Shown here piece by piece: positions 15,988-24,563 of a stretch of DNA of 64,000 nt; within the stretch, counting starts at the first letter, position 1; every line of letters starts with the position of its first letter. The notes below the pieces were generated by a model that had not been told where the DNA came from, did no database searches, and was given only the letters and a program-made list of their open reading frames with translations. A program made the position numbers and the translations under genes. This DNA is from Bin95 sp965215305 (GTDB lineage Bacteria > Pseudomonadota > Alphaproteobacteria > Bin95). The stretch spans positions 186,001 through 250,000 of the forward strand of contig OZ244041.1 of NCBI GenBank assembly GCA_965215305.1. The letters run 5' to 3'.

Positions 15988-17007
15988 ATGAAACTCAAAA
16001 CGACATTGGTCGCCGCGGCTGCGGCCGTGGCGGTTTCCGCCGCGGCGCAGGGGGCGACACTGGATGACGTGAAGGCCAAGGGCTTCATCCAGTGCGGCGT
16101 TTCAACCGGCCTCGCCGGTTTCGCATTCACCGATTCCGACGGCAATTGGGACGGGTTCGACGTCACCTTCTGCCGCGCCACGGCCGCGGCCGTGTTCGGC
16201 GACCCGAATGCAATCAAGTTCACGCCCACCACCGGCAAGACCCGGTTCACGGCGCTCGCCTCGGGTGAAGTCGACCTGCTTTACCGGAACACGACCTGGA
16301 CGCTGAGCCGGGACGTCGATCTCAAGTTCTCGTTCCTGGGCGTCAACTACTATGACGGCCAGGGCTTCATGATCCGCAAGGACATGGGCGTGATGTCGGC
16401 CACCGAACTCGATGGCGCCACCGTCTGCATCCAGACCGGCACCACCACCGAGCTCAACCTGGCCGACTACTTCCGCGCCAACAATATGAGCTACGAGCCG
16501 GTGCCGATCGAGACCAATGCCGAGGCGCAGCAGAAATATCTTGCGAATGCCTGCGACGTGTACACCACGGACGCCTCCGGCCTCGCCGCGACCCGCGCCA
16601 CCTTCGAGGCTCCCGGCGACCACATCATCCTGCCGGAAATCATCTCCAAGGAGCCGCTCGGCCCGCTGGTCCGCCATGGCGACAACGCCTGGGGCGACAT
16701 CGTGCGCTGGGTGATGAACGCTCTCATCATCGCCGAGGAGAAGGGCGTCACGGCCGCGAATGTGGACAGCATGGCGTCTGCCGACACCAAGGACCCCGAG
16801 GTCAAGCGCCTGCTTGGCGTCGAAGGGAATTACGGCGAGATGCTCGGCCTCGCGCCGGACTGGGCGATCCACGCCATCAAGACCGGCGGCAATTACGGCG
16901 AGATCTTCGAGAAGCATATCGGCGAGAACACCGCAATCGGCCTGGCCCGGGGCCTGAACCAGCTCTGGACCAAGGGCGGTATTCTCTACACCCCGCCGTT
17001 CCGGTAA
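15988..17007 (+). CDS. aapJ: General L-amino acid ABC transporter, periplasmic binding protein
   Basis: The 339-residue receptor has a Sec signal peptide (MKLKTTLVAAAAAVAVSAAA) and the SBP family 3 fold. The N-lobe shows the conserved VKAKGFIQCGVSTGLAGFA and TPTTGKTRFTALASGEVDLL, and the C-terminal part ends LNQLWTKGGILYTPPFR, which is typical of AapJ. It delivers a broad set of amino acids to AapQM. A GGGAGAG ribosome-binding site supports the ATG. Downstream, a 13-bp-stem hairpin separates it from aapQ, probably giving more binding protein than permease. Confidence 0.95.
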   Translation: MKLKTTLVAAAAAVAVSAAAQGATLDDVKAKGFIQCGVSTGLAGFAFTDSDGNWDGFDVTFCRATAAAVFGDPNAIKFTPTTGKTRFTALASGEVDLLYRNTTWTLSRDVDLKFSFLGVNYYDGQGFMIRKDMGVMSATELDGATVCIQTGTTTELNLADYFRANNMSYEPVPIETNAEAQQKYLANACDVYTTDASGLAATRATFEAPGDHIILPEIISKEPLGPLVRHGDNAWGDIVRWVMNALIIAEEKGVTAANVDSMASADTKDPEVKRLLGVEGNYGEMLGLAPDWAIHAIKTGGNYGEIFEKHIGENTAIGLARGLNQLWTKGGILYTPPFR

Positions 17008-17019
17008 GCACGACAGCAC

Positions 17020-17051
17020 AAAGGGTGCTTCCTCCTGGGGAAGCGCCCTTT
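17020..17051 (+). terminator. Hairpin between aapJ and aapQ, likely partial terminator
   Basis: AAAGGGTGCTTCC at 17020-17032 pairs with GGAAGCGCCCTTT at 17039-17051, with one G-U wobble, around a six-base loop. Only three T residues end the stem, so it is a weak terminator or an mRNA-stabilising element. Its place after the binding-protein gene matches differential expression within ABC operons. Confidence 0.65.
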
Positions 17052-17073
17052 CCATGTCCGGAGCCCGCAACGC

Positions 17074-18288
17074 ATGTCCACCACAGGGCGATCATCTGCT
17101 GAGCCGTTCCGCGTCAGCCAGCTCCTCTACGACACCAGATACCGGTCCTACACCATCCAGATCTTTGCGCTGGCGGCCATCATGCTGGCCTTCGCCTGGG
17201 CGGTGGACAATGCGGTCCGGAACCTCGAGGCGCTCGGCAAGGACATTGATTTCGGCTTCATCTTCGAAACCTCCGCCTATGACATCAACCAGCATCTGAT
17301 CGACTACGACTCGACGTCCTCGCACGGGCGCGCCGCCATTGTCGGCATTATCAACACCATCCTCGTCGCGGTCCTGGGCTGCGTCACCGCAACGGTCATC
17401 GGCATTCTCGCCGGCGTGCTCCGGCTGTCGCGGAACTGGATCGTCGCGCGGCTGATGACGGTCTATATCGAGGCCTTCCGCAATATCCCCGTGCTGATCT
17501 GGATCCTGTTCACGGTCGCCATCGTCAATGAGGTGCTGCCGGGCGTGAGGTCATTCCGGGGGCCGGAGGGGATGAGCGGCCTCCTCTTCGACAGTGTCTT
17601 CATCACCAATCGCGGCTTCTACATCCCGGCGCCCATCTTCGAGGCAGGCTCCGCCGTGGTGGGGGTCGTGCTGCTGCTGGCCATCGCCGCCGCCTGGTAT
17701 TTCGGGCGCTGGGCCCGGGCTCGGCAGGAGGCGACGGGGCAAATCCTGCCGGTATTCCGGGTCCGGCTCGCCATTCTGGTCGTCCCCGTCCTGCTCGCCT
17801 TCTTCGCCATGGGCTCGCCGATCTCGCTGGAGATGCCCGCGCTCAAGGGGTTCAACTTCAAGGGCGGCCTCTACATGCGCGACAGCCTGATCGGCCTGTG
17901 GCTGGCGCTGTCGGTCTATACCGGCGCCTTCATCGCCGAGATCGTGCGCGCGGGCATTCTCGCCGTCAGCAAGGGCCAGACGGAAGCCGCCTATGCGCTC
18001 GGCATCAGGCCCGGCCGGACCATGAGCCTCGTCGTGCTGCCGCAGGCGCTCCGGGTCATCGTGCCGCCGCTCATCAGCCAGTTCCTCAACCTCACCAAGA
18101 ACTCCTCGCTCGCCATCGCCGTCGGCTACATGGATGCGACCGGCACGCTCGGCGGCATCACGCTGAACCAGACGGGGCGCGAGATGGAGTGCATCCTGCT
18201 GCTGATGGCCTTCTATCTCGCGGCCTCGCTGACGATCTCCGGGGCGATGAACGCCTATAACCGGCGCGTCAGGCTGAAGGAGCGGTAA
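17074..18288 (+). CDS. aapQ: General L-amino acid ABC transporter permease AapQ
   Basis: The 404-residue inner-membrane permease has about eight hydrophobic segments and is long, as in the Aap/Bzt family. The N-terminus YDTRYRSYTIQIFALAAIML is characteristic. The BPD-transport domain includes RNIPVLIWILFTVAIVNEVL and the cytoplasmic EAA loop near EAAYALGIRPGRTMSLVVLP, which contacts the ATPase AapP. It is followed by aapM with one base between the genes, and forms a heterodimeric channel with it. Confidence 0.95.
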   Translation: MSTTGRSSAEPFRVSQLLYDTRYRSYTIQIFALAAIMLAFAWAVDNAVRNLEALGKDIDFGFIFETSAYDINQHLIDYDSTSSHGRAAIVGIINTILVAVLGCVTATVIGILAGVLRLSRNWIVARLMTVYIEAFRNIPVLIWILFTVAIVNEVLPGVRSFRGPEGMSGLLFDSVFITNRGFYIPAPIFEAGSAVVGVVLLLAIAAAWYFGRWARARQEATGQILPVFRVRLAILVVPVLLAFFAMGSPISLEMPALKGFNFKGGLYMRDSLIGLWLALSVYTGAFIAEIVRAGILAVSKGQTEAAYALGIRPGRTMSLVVLPQALRVIVPPLISQFLNLTKNSSLAIAVGYMDATGTLGGITLNQTGREMECILLLMAFYLAASLTISGAMNAYNRRVRLKER

Positions 18289-18289
18289 G

Positions 18290-19603
18290 ATGACGGACAG
18301 GCCCTCCGCCGCTTTCGTTGCCGAGAGGCAGATTCCGCCCGCCCCGCCGCCGGCGCGGACCGGCGGCGTGGTCGGCTGGCTCAGGCAAAACCTGTTCTCC
18401 GGCATTTTCAACACGGTCGCGACCCTGCTGTCGCTCGCCTTCGTCGTCTATATCCTCATTTCGGTGGTCCCCTGGCTCTTCCTGGATTCGGTCTGGAACG
18501 CCTCCTCGCTGCAGGAATGCCGCAAGATCGATGACGGCGCCTGCCTTGCGGTCATCAATGAACGCTTCCTACAATTCGTGTTCGGCTTCTATCCGGACGA
18601 TCTCCGCTGGCGGCCGGTTTTGGCCTTCGTGCTAATGTTCGTCGCGATCTGGCCGGCGCTCTTTGCGTCCGCGCCGCGCAAGCTGCTCATTTTCACCGCG
18701 CTCTATCCTCTGCTCGCCTACTGGCTGATCTGGGGCGGCTCGTTCTGGGGGCCGGTCGGCGTGCTGGCCGGTCCAGCTCTCGGCTGGGCCTGCATCCGCT
18801 ACCTGCCGGGTCTGGCGCGCGGCTGGCTGGACGAGGGGCTGGCCTTCCTGGCCGCAGTGGGCGCGGGCGCGCTGGCGACGGTGCTGTGGTGGCTGTTCGG
18901 CGTCATTGTCTTCGACAACGCGCTCAGCGCCGTGCTGGCCATCGGCCTCGAGCCGGTGGAATCCGCGAGGCTCGGCGGTTTCCTGCTCTCCACCATCATC
19001 GGCGTTTCCGGCATTGCCGGCTCGCTGCCGATCGGCATCGTGCTCGCGCTCGGCCGGCAGTCCAACCTGCTCATCATCAAGGCCTGCTGCGTCGGCTTCA
19101 TCGAGTTCATCCGCGGCGTGCCGCTGATCACGCTGCTCTTCGTCGCCTGGCTGCTGCTCGCCTATTTCCTGCCGCCGGGCACGGAATTCGACCTGATCCT
19201 GCGCGTGGTCATCATGGTGACCGCCTTCGCATCGGCCTATATGGCGGAGGTCATACGCGGCGGGCTCGCCGCACTGCCAACCGGGCAGTATGAGGCCGCC
19301 GACTCCCTCGGGCTGGACTACTGGAAATCGATGCGGCTCATCATCCTGCCGCAGGCGCTCAAGGTCTCCATTCCCGGAATCGTCAACACCTTCATCGGCC
19401 TGTTCAAGGACACGACGCTGGTGATCGTCATCGGGCTTCTCGACCCGGTGGGCCTGTTGCAGCCGATCCGCGCCGACCAGAACTGGAACGGCATCGTCTG
19501 GGAACTCTACGGCTTTATCGCGCTGTTCTTCTTTATCTTCTGTTTCGCCATGTCGCGTTATTCCATGTATCTGGAACGCAATCTCGATGTCGGACATCGA
19601 TAG
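18290..19603 (+). CDS. aapM: General L-amino acid ABC transporter permease AapM
   Basis: The 437-residue second permease has a proline-rich N-terminus (PPAPPPARTGG) followed by the family motif WLRQNLFSGIFNTVATLLSL. The C-terminal BPD domain carries FIEFIRGVPLITLLFVAWLL and the EAA loop YEAADSLGLDYWKSMRLIIL. Cytosolic NTPase partner and periplasmic receptor are encoded on either side. It starts one base after the aapQ stop, and aapP follows after 15 bases. Confidence 0.95.
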   Translation: MTDRPSAAFVAERQIPPAPPPARTGGVVGWLRQNLFSGIFNTVATLLSLAFVVYILISVVPWLFLDSVWNASSLQECRKIDDGACLAVINERFLQFVFGFYPDDLRWRPVLAFVLMFVAIWPALFASAPRKLLIFTALYPLLAYWLIWGGSFWGPVGVLAGPALGWACIRYLPGLARGWLDEGLAFLAAVGAGALATVLWWLFGVIVFDNALSAVLAIGLEPVESARLGGFLLSTIIGVSGIAGSLPIGIVLALGRQSNLLIIKACCVGFIEFIRGVPLITLLFVAWLLLAYFLPPGTEFDLILRVVIMVTAFASAYMAEVIRGGLAALPTGQYEAADSLGLDYWKSMRLIILPQALKVSIPGIVNTFIGLFKDTTLVIVIGLLDPVGLLQPIRADQNWNGIVWELYGFIALFFFIFCFAMSRYSMYLERNLDVGHR

Positions 19604-19618
19604 GGAAGGACCGGGCGC

Positions 19619-20410
19619 ATGACCGCTGCCGCAACCGGACGGGACGAGGAACGCCGCGCCATGACCGCCTCCGGCGAGGTCGCGGTCGAAATCGCCGGCA
19701 TGAACAAGTGGTTCGGGGAGTTCCACGTCCTCCGCGACATCAACCTCACCGTCAATCGCGGCGAGCGCATCGTGGTCTGCGGCCCGTCGGGCTCCGGGAA
19801 GTCCACGCTCATCCGCTGCATCAACGCGCTCGAAAGCCACCAGGCCGGCAGCATCGTCGTCGAGGGCACGGAACTCTCCTCGGACATCAAGAATATCGAC
19901 CGCATCCGGTCCGAAGTCGGCATGTGCTTCCAGCACTTCAACCTCTTCCCGCATTTATCCGTACTGGAGAACTGCACGCTCGCGCCGATCTGGGTGCGCC
20001 GGGAGCCGAAGAAGGAGGCCGAGGACCGGGCGCATTATTTCCTCGACCGCGTGAGGATCGGCGACCAGGCGCTGAAATATCCAGGCCAGCTTTCCGGCGG
20101 CCAGCAGCAGCGCGTCGCCATCGCGCGCTCCCTCTGCATGCAGCCGCGCATCATGCTGTTCGACGAGCCGACCTCGGCGCTCGACCCGGAGACGATCAAG
20201 GAAGTGCTCGATGTCATGGTGGACCTCGCCGAGACCGGCATGACCATGTTGGTCGTCACGCACGAAATGGGCTTCGCGCGCCAGGTCGCCCACCGCGTCA
20301 TCTTCATGGACGAAGGCCAGATCGTGGAGCAGAACGAGCCGGAGGCCTTCTTCAACACTCCGCAATCGGACCGGACCAAGCTGTTCCTCAGCCAGATCCT
20401 GTCCCATTGA
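19619..20410 (+). CDS. aapP: General L-amino acid ABC transporter ATPase AapP
   Basis: This 263-residue ATPase powers amino-acid import through AapQM. Walker A GPSGSGKST is at residues 55-63, the signature is LSGGQQQR, Walker B is IMLFDEPTSALD, and the switch His is in VVTHEMGF. Two starts are possible: ATG 19619, preceded by AGGGAAGG, and ATG 19661, which gives the shorter N-terminus usual for the family. I chose the first because of its ribosome-binding site. Its stop overlaps the TTG start of the next gene, so the downstream GST/amidohydrolase/aminotransferase genes are probably in the same operon. Confidence 0.95.
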   Translation: MTAAATGRDEERRAMTASGEVAVEIAGMNKWFGEFHVLRDINLTVNRGERIVVCGPSGSGKSTLIRCINALESHQAGSIVVEGTELSSDIKNIDRIRSEVGMCFQHFNLFPHLSVLENCTLAPIWVRREPKKEAEDRAHYFLDRVRIGDQALKYPGQLSGGQQQRVAIARSLCMQPRIMLFDEPTSALDPETIKEVLDVMVDLAETGMTMLVVTHEMGFARQVAHRVIFMDEGQIVEQNEPEAFFNTPQSDRTKLFLSQILSH

Positions 20411-21372
20411 CCGGTCCCGGCGACGGACCGGGCGGACGCCCCTATATCCTCTACGGCGTCGAGGCCTCGCCCTACACGGTCAAGCTCCGCGCCGCGCTGC
20501 GTTACCGCCGGCTGCCCTATCGCTGGGTCTGCCGCTTCGTGCAGATGTATGAGCCGCTCGCCCATGTGCGCCCGCAATTGACGCCGGTGCTCCGGTTTCC
20601 CGACGGCGAACTCAGGACCGACAGCACGCCCATACTGGAGACGCTGGAAGAGCGCCACGGACCGGCCCGCTCGCTCCTGCCCGCGCGCCCGCGCGACCGC
20701 TTCCTCGCCTGGCTGATCGAGGACATGGCCGACGAATGGCTCACCAAATGCCTGTTCTTCTACCGCTTCAACGCGCTGGAGGACGGCGAATTCGCCGCGC
20801 GCTGGGTGATGGACGATGCGCGAGGCGGTCTTTCCGCTGAAGAACACGCCGCGGCCGTGCCGCCCTTTCTGGAGCGCCAGGTCGGGCGCATGGGCCTGGT
20901 CGGCTGCACGCCGGAGGCGGCGCCGCTGCTCGAGGCGAGCTATCTGCGGGTTCTCGACGCGCTCGAAAGCACGGTCGCGAACGGGCGGTTCCTGTTCGGC
21001 ACGCGCCCGTCGGTTGCCGATCTTGCGCTCTTCGGCCAGTTGAAGACGCTCGGCATAGACCCGACGTCCATGGCGCTCATGCGCGGACGCGCGCCACGCA
21101 CCGATGCCTGGGTGCGCCGCGCGGACGACCTCTCCGGCGTCGAGGGCGAGTGGGAAGAGCCAGGGCCCGCCGTCGCCCGGCTCACGGAGATGGCGCGCGA
21201 GGTCTACTGGCCGTTCCTCCGGGCGAACGCCGCGGGCGATGTCGATGTCAGGCTGGCCGGGCACCGCTTCCGTCAGCCGCATTTCCGTTACCAGGCCAAA
21301 TGTTACGATCGGCTGGTGAAGTTCCATGCGGCGCTCGAGCCGGCGGATAAAGAGGAGATCGGACTGGAATGA
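20407..21372 (+). CDS. Glutathione S-transferase family protein
   Basis: The 321-residue protein has a thioredoxin-fold N-terminal domain (PYILYGVEASPYTVKLRAAL, with SPYTVK at the usual active-site position) and an all-helical C-terminal domain ending near the conserved VADLALFGQL. It is longer than typical 200-230-residue GSTs by a C-terminal extension rich in aromatic residues. No ATG is available near the start; a TTG at 20407 overlaps the aapP stop as TTGA and is consistent with translational coupling. Its stop overlaps the amidohydrolase start as ATGA. The substrate is unknown; GSTs in catabolic operons often do isomerase or thiolytic steps. Confidence 0.8.
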   Translation: MTGPGDGPGGRPYILYGVEASPYTVKLRAALRYRRLPYRWVCRFVQMYEPLAHVRPQLTPVLRFPDGELRTDSTPILETLEERHGPARSLLPARPRDRFLAWLIEDMADEWLTKCLFFYRFNALEDGEFAARWVMDDARGGLSAEEHAAAVPPFLERQVGRMGLVGCTPEAAPLLEASYLRVLDALESTVANGRFLFGTRPSVADLALFGQLKTLGIDPTSMALMRGRAPRTDAWVRRADDLSGVEGEWEEPGPAVARLTEMAREVYWPFLRANAAGDVDVRLAGHRFRQPHFRYQAKCYDRLVKFHAALEPADKEEIGLE

Positions 21373-22409
21373 CTGCAAACTCCGTCGAGTCGCGGATGAC
21401 CGCCATTGACGACGCCTGGCTCGCCACGACAGCGGAAGAGATTCTGGAGCCGGACCTGCCGATCGTCGATCCGCACCACCATCTTTGGGACTTCCCCTTC
21501 CACCGCTACCTGCTGCACGAGCTGCTGGAGGACACCGGCAGCGGCCATAATGTCCGCGCGACGGTCTTCATCGAATGCGGCGCCATGTATCGCGCGGGCG
21601 GGCCGGCGGCCGAAGCGCCCATCGGGGAAGTCGAATTCGTCAACGGCGTGGCCGCGATGAGCGCGTCCGGGCGTTATGGCGAGACTGCAGCCTGCGCGGG
21701 CATTGTCGGCTATGCCGACCTCACGCGCGGCGCTGCGGCCGAAGACGTGCTGCAGGCCCAGATCGCCGCCGGCAACGGGCGCTTCCGCGGCATCCGCCAT
21801 GCCGCCGGATATGACCCGAGCCCGGATGTGCGCAACAGCCACACAGACCCGCCGCCGGGCCTGTTCGGCGAGGCGGCCTTCCGCGAGGGCTTCGCCAGGC
21901 TCGCCGCGCTGGACCTCACCTTCGAGGCCTGGCTCTACCACACGCAATTGGGCGATGTCGTCGACCTCGCCCGCGCCTTCCCGGAGGCGCGCATCGTGCT
22001 GAACCATGTCGGCGGCCCGCTCGGCATCGGCCCCTATGCCGGGCGCCATGACGAGATTTTCCCCGGCTGGCGGGAGGGCATCCGGGCTATCGCGGCGTGC
22101 GAAAACGTGCATGTGAAGCTCGGCGGCCTCGGCATGAAGGTCTATGGATTCGACTTCCACAAGCAGGACAAGGCGCCCGGCTCCGACAGGCTCGCCGCTG
22201 TCTGGCGGCCCTATATCGAAACCTGCATCGAGGCGTTCGGCCCCGCGCGCTGCATGTTCGAGAGCAATTTTCCCGTGGACAAGGCGTCCTGCAGCTATGC
22301 TGTCATGTGGAACGCCTTCAAGAAACTCGCTGCCGGCGCGTCTGACGGCGAGAAGGCCGACCTGTTCGCCGGCACCGCGCGGCGCTTCTACAAACTTGAC
22401 GGAGAGTGA
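21369..22409 (+). CDS. Amidohydrolase 2 family metal-dependent hydrolase
   Basis: The 346-residue TIM-barrel hydrolase begins its core with LPIVDPHHHLWDFPF, the metal-binding HxH of the LigI/2-pyrone-4,6-dicarboxylate lactonase type. Later ligands are visible in RIVLNHVGGPLG and in CMFESNFPVDK, the C-terminal segment typical of this family. Members open lactones or amides or decarboxylate aromatic acids. It overlaps the GST gene and lies directly before the aminotransferase gene, in the operon that begins with an amino-acid importer, so an N-acyl or lactam substrate derived from an imported amino acid is an inference worth considering. Confidence 0.85.
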   Translation: MTANSVESRMTAIDDAWLATTAEEILEPDLPIVDPHHHLWDFPFHRYLLHELLEDTGSGHNVRATVFIECGAMYRAGGPAAEAPIGEVEFVNGVAAMSASGRYGETAACAGIVGYADLTRGAAAEDVLQAQIAAGNGRFRGIRHAAGYDPSPDVRNSHTDPPPGLFGEAAFREGFARLAALDLTFEAWLYHTQLGDVVDLARAFPEARIVLNHVGGPLGIGPYAGRHDEIFPGWREGIRAIAACENVHVKLGGLGMKVYGFDFHKQDKAPGSDRLAAVWRPYIETCIEAFGPARCMFESNFPVDKASCSYAVMWNAFKKLAAGASDGEKADLFAGTARRFYKLDGE

Positions 22410-22417
22410 CAACAGCC

Positions 22418-23794
22418 ATGCCTGAAGCCCCGCTCAGCAATTCCGGCATCCTGGCCGCTTACAGGGACAGGACACCAACCAGCGCAGCGCTGTTCGAAGA
22501 GGCCTGCCGCACCTTCCCCTCCGGCATCACCCATGACAGCCGCCGGATCGAGCCCTACGGCATCTATGTCGAGCGCGCCCAGGGGCCGCGCAAATGGGAT
22601 GTCGATGGCAATGAATATATCGACTATTTCGGCGGCCACGGCGCGCTGCTGCTCGGCCATAACGATCCGGATGTGGGCGCGGCGGTCTCCGGGGCGCTTG
22701 CCTGCGGCACGCATTTCGGTGCGAGCCATGCGGGTGAGTTGCGCTGGGCGCAGAAGATCCAGTCGATGGTGCCCTCGGCGGAGAAGGTGCGCTTCACCTC
22801 CTCCGGCACGGAGGCAACGCTGCTGGCGCTGCGCCTGGCGCGAACCGCGACCGGGCGCACGAAGATCCTGCGCGTGCGCACCCATTTCCACGGCTGGCAC
22901 GACCATATGGCGTCCGGCCAGAACTCGCATTTCGACGGCTCCTCGGCCGTCGGGCTCGTGCCCGGCATCGCCGAGAGCACCGTGCTGGTCGATCCCGAGG
23001 ACCTGGAGGCCGCACGGGCCGCGCTGGCGGCGGGCGACATCGCCGCCGCCATCCTGGAGCCGACGGGCTCCTCCACCGGCATGGTGCCGACCTCGCCGGC
23101 CTTCCTCGAAGGGCTGCGCGAGGCGACGGCCGAGAACGGCACGGCGCTCATCTTCGACGAGGTGGTGACCGGCTTCCGCGTCTCGCCGGGCGGCGCGCAG
23201 GGCCATTACGGCATCCGCCCGGACCTGACCGCGTTTGCCAAGATCGTCTCGGGCGGCGTGCCGGGCGGGGCGGTTGCCGGGCGGGCGGATTTCTTCGAGC
23301 GGCTCGATTTCGACATCACGCGCCAGAAGGGCATCGAGAAGGTCGGCCACCAGGGCACCTACAACGCCAATCCCGTGGCCGCGGCTGCGGGCCTGGCCGC
23401 GCTGACCAAGCTGGAGGCGACCGGGGCCTGCGCGCGCGCCAATGCCATGGGCGACAGGATACGCGCCGGCCTGAACGACGCCATTCGCGCCGCAGGCGTT
23501 CCCTGGGCAGCTTATGGCACCTTTTCGGTCTTTCACATCTTCACCAATCCTGCGGGCCGCGAGGACGTCTCGCCGGATTCGTTCGACCCGTTCGCCTGCG
23601 GCTATGAGGAGCTCAGGGGCAATGCGCCCGGCGCGGCGCACAAGCTGCGGCTCGCGATGAATGTGAACGGCGTGGACCTGACCGGCTGGCCTGGCGGCAC
23701 CATCTCCGCCACCCACGGCGAAGCCGAGATCGACGCCACCGTCGAAGCCTTCGCCCGCTCGCTGGACATGCTCAAGGCCGAGGGCGAACTGTAG
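22418..23794 (+). CDS. Class III aminotransferase, glutamate-1-semialdehyde aminomutase-like
   Basis: The 458-residue PLP enzyme resembles HemL in overall layout: RKWDVDGNEYIDYFGGHGAL near the start, FTSSGTEATLLALRLAR for phosphate binding, LIFDEVVTGFRV for the cofactor Asp, and the PLP lysine in LTAFAKIVSGG. It is probably not the housekeeping HemL, because it sits at the end of an import and catabolic operon and lacks the exact HemL N-terminus. A GTG at 22406 would overlap the previous stop as GTGA; I prefer ATG 22418, which is better spaced from GGAGAG. It likely transaminates or isomerises an amino-acid intermediate. Confidence 0.85.
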   Translation: MPEAPLSNSGILAAYRDRTPTSAALFEEACRTFPSGITHDSRRIEPYGIYVERAQGPRKWDVDGNEYIDYFGGHGALLLGHNDPDVGAAVSGALACGTHFGASHAGELRWAQKIQSMVPSAEKVRFTSSGTEATLLALRLARTATGRTKILRVRTHFHGWHDHMASGQNSHFDGSSAVGLVPGIAESTVLVDPEDLEAARAALAAGDIAAAILEPTGSSTGMVPTSPAFLEGLREATAENGTALIFDEVVTGFRVSPGGAQGHYGIRPDLTAFAKIVSGGVPGGAVAGRADFFERLDFDITRQKGIEKVGHQGTYNANPVAAAAGLAALTKLEATGACARANAMGDRIRAGLNDAIRAAGVPWAAYGTFSVFHIFTNPAGREDVSPDSFDPFACGYEELRGNAPGAAHKLRLAMNVNGVDLTGWPGGTISATHGEAEIDATVEAFARSLDMLKAEGEL

Positions 23795-23869
23795 GGGCCG
23801 CTTCGCCCTGTCCTGCGCCCGCATTGCGGAGTTGACAGGGGCAAGGCCGTGGTAAAGTGAAGACAGAGC

Positions 23870-23899
23870 AAGGGCGGTCCTCTTTCGGGGGCCGCCCTT
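23870..23899 (+). terminator. Hairpin terminator after the aap operon
   Basis: AAGGGCGGTCC at 23870-23880 pairs with GGGCCGCCCTT at 23889-23899 through one G-U pair, and three T residues follow the stem start. It lies 75 bases after the aminotransferase stop and is the best candidate for the end of the aapJ-aminotransferase transcript. A TTGACA at 23832-23837 with TAAAGT fifteen bases later could alternatively make this a very short separate RNA. Confidence 0.55.
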
Positions 23900-24039
23900 T
23901 CGCGTCCGGAGCGGCGAAGGACCGGGAGACATGCCGGAAAGTAAGAGGGCCATCCCGGCCCGGGATGCTCTCCCCTGTCGCCGCGAGCCGAGGCGCGGCC
24001 CCTCCCTTGTCGCCGTGGACGGGGCGCAGCCCCTCTTCC

Positions 24040-24176
24040 GTCACCCCGGACGGCGCACCCCCTTGTCACCCCGGACGGAGCGGAGCGGAGATCCGGGGCC
24101 CAGCCGGGCGCGGTCCCTGCCGAGGGGTCCCGGCATTTCTGGGTCCCGGATCAAGTCCGGGACGACAGTTGGGCGC
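24040..24176. repeat. Dispersed palindromic intergenic repeat, copy 2
   Basis: This part of the 600-base gene-free stretch has TCACCCCGGACGGCGC at 24041, a second TGTCACCCCGGACGG at about 24065, and GTCCGGGACGACAGTTGGGC near 24156. These match phrases in the gap at 6236-6400, in the same order and with the same opposing orientation. Inside the element, GGTCCCGG and CCGGGACC-like arms can fold. The repeat has no coding potential. Confidence 0.6.
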
Positions 24177-24224
24177 GCGCGAAGGCATCTGTCATGTTGT
24201 CCGAGTATTTATTCCTATAAAAAC

Positions 24225-24346
24225 TTGACTCCTGGAAATCCGTGATAGGATGAGCAGAGAGGAGGGAGCCGGCATCCATGGGGCCGGATTGCCTCCTCTT
24301 TTCGCGCCGGCGCGAAAAAAGAATCCGTAGAAACAGGAGGGAGAGG
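24225..24346 (+). promoter_or_regulatory. Structured leader with competing purine-rich segments
   Basis: A promoter-like TTGACT (24225-24230) and TAGGAT (24246-24251, spacing 15, shorter than ideal) precede a hairpin in which AGAGGAGG at 24258-24265 pairs with CCTCCTCT at 24292-24299, followed by a short T-run. A perfect 20-base palindrome sits at 24299-24318. Then AGGAGGGAGAGG at 24335-24346 makes an unusually strong ribosome-binding site before an ATG. The CCTCCTC segment could pair either with the upstream arm or with this ribosome-binding site, so two exclusive folds are possible. No known riboswitch class is recognised. Confidence 0.4.
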
Positions 24347-24347
24347 T

Positions 24348-24563
24348 ATGTCCTCAATCCGCCTCGCGCGCGCAGGCGCAATCAGGTGCGCGAACCGCGC
24401 CGGCGCTGCCATGCGCCCGCGCGCGGGCGAAACGCGCGCAAAACAGGGTCCCGGCGCCGGCAGCAAGCGAAACATGCCGGGAACGCCGTGTCCGCGGCGG
24501 TCGCCCTTCAGCCCCCCACCCGCCGTTTCAGCCGCACCTTCAGCCCGGCCGGCAGCATGGTGA
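24348..24563 (+). CDS. Possible small Arg/Ala-rich peptide or remnant
   Basis: The 71-residue frame has a very strong ribosome-binding site just upstream, which is the only argument for translation. The product is rich in Arg, Ala, Pro and Gly (MSSIRLARAGAIRCANRAGA at the start), has no recognised domain, and its last 56 bases overlap the P450 gene on the opposite strand. It may be the start of a gene that has been lost, leaving the leader and first codons, or a regulatory leader peptide. I do not assign a function. Confidence 0.22.
   Translation: MSSIRLARAGAIRCANRAGAAMRPRAGETRAKQGPGAGSKRNMPGTPCPRRSPFSPPPAVSAAPSARPAAW

Noticed and set aside
24299..24318. Perfect 20-base palindrome TTTTCGCGCCGGCGCGAAAA as a bidirectional terminator
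   Set aside because: The loop would be only four bases and A residues, not T residues, follow on each strand, so termination is not expected; kept as part of the leader.
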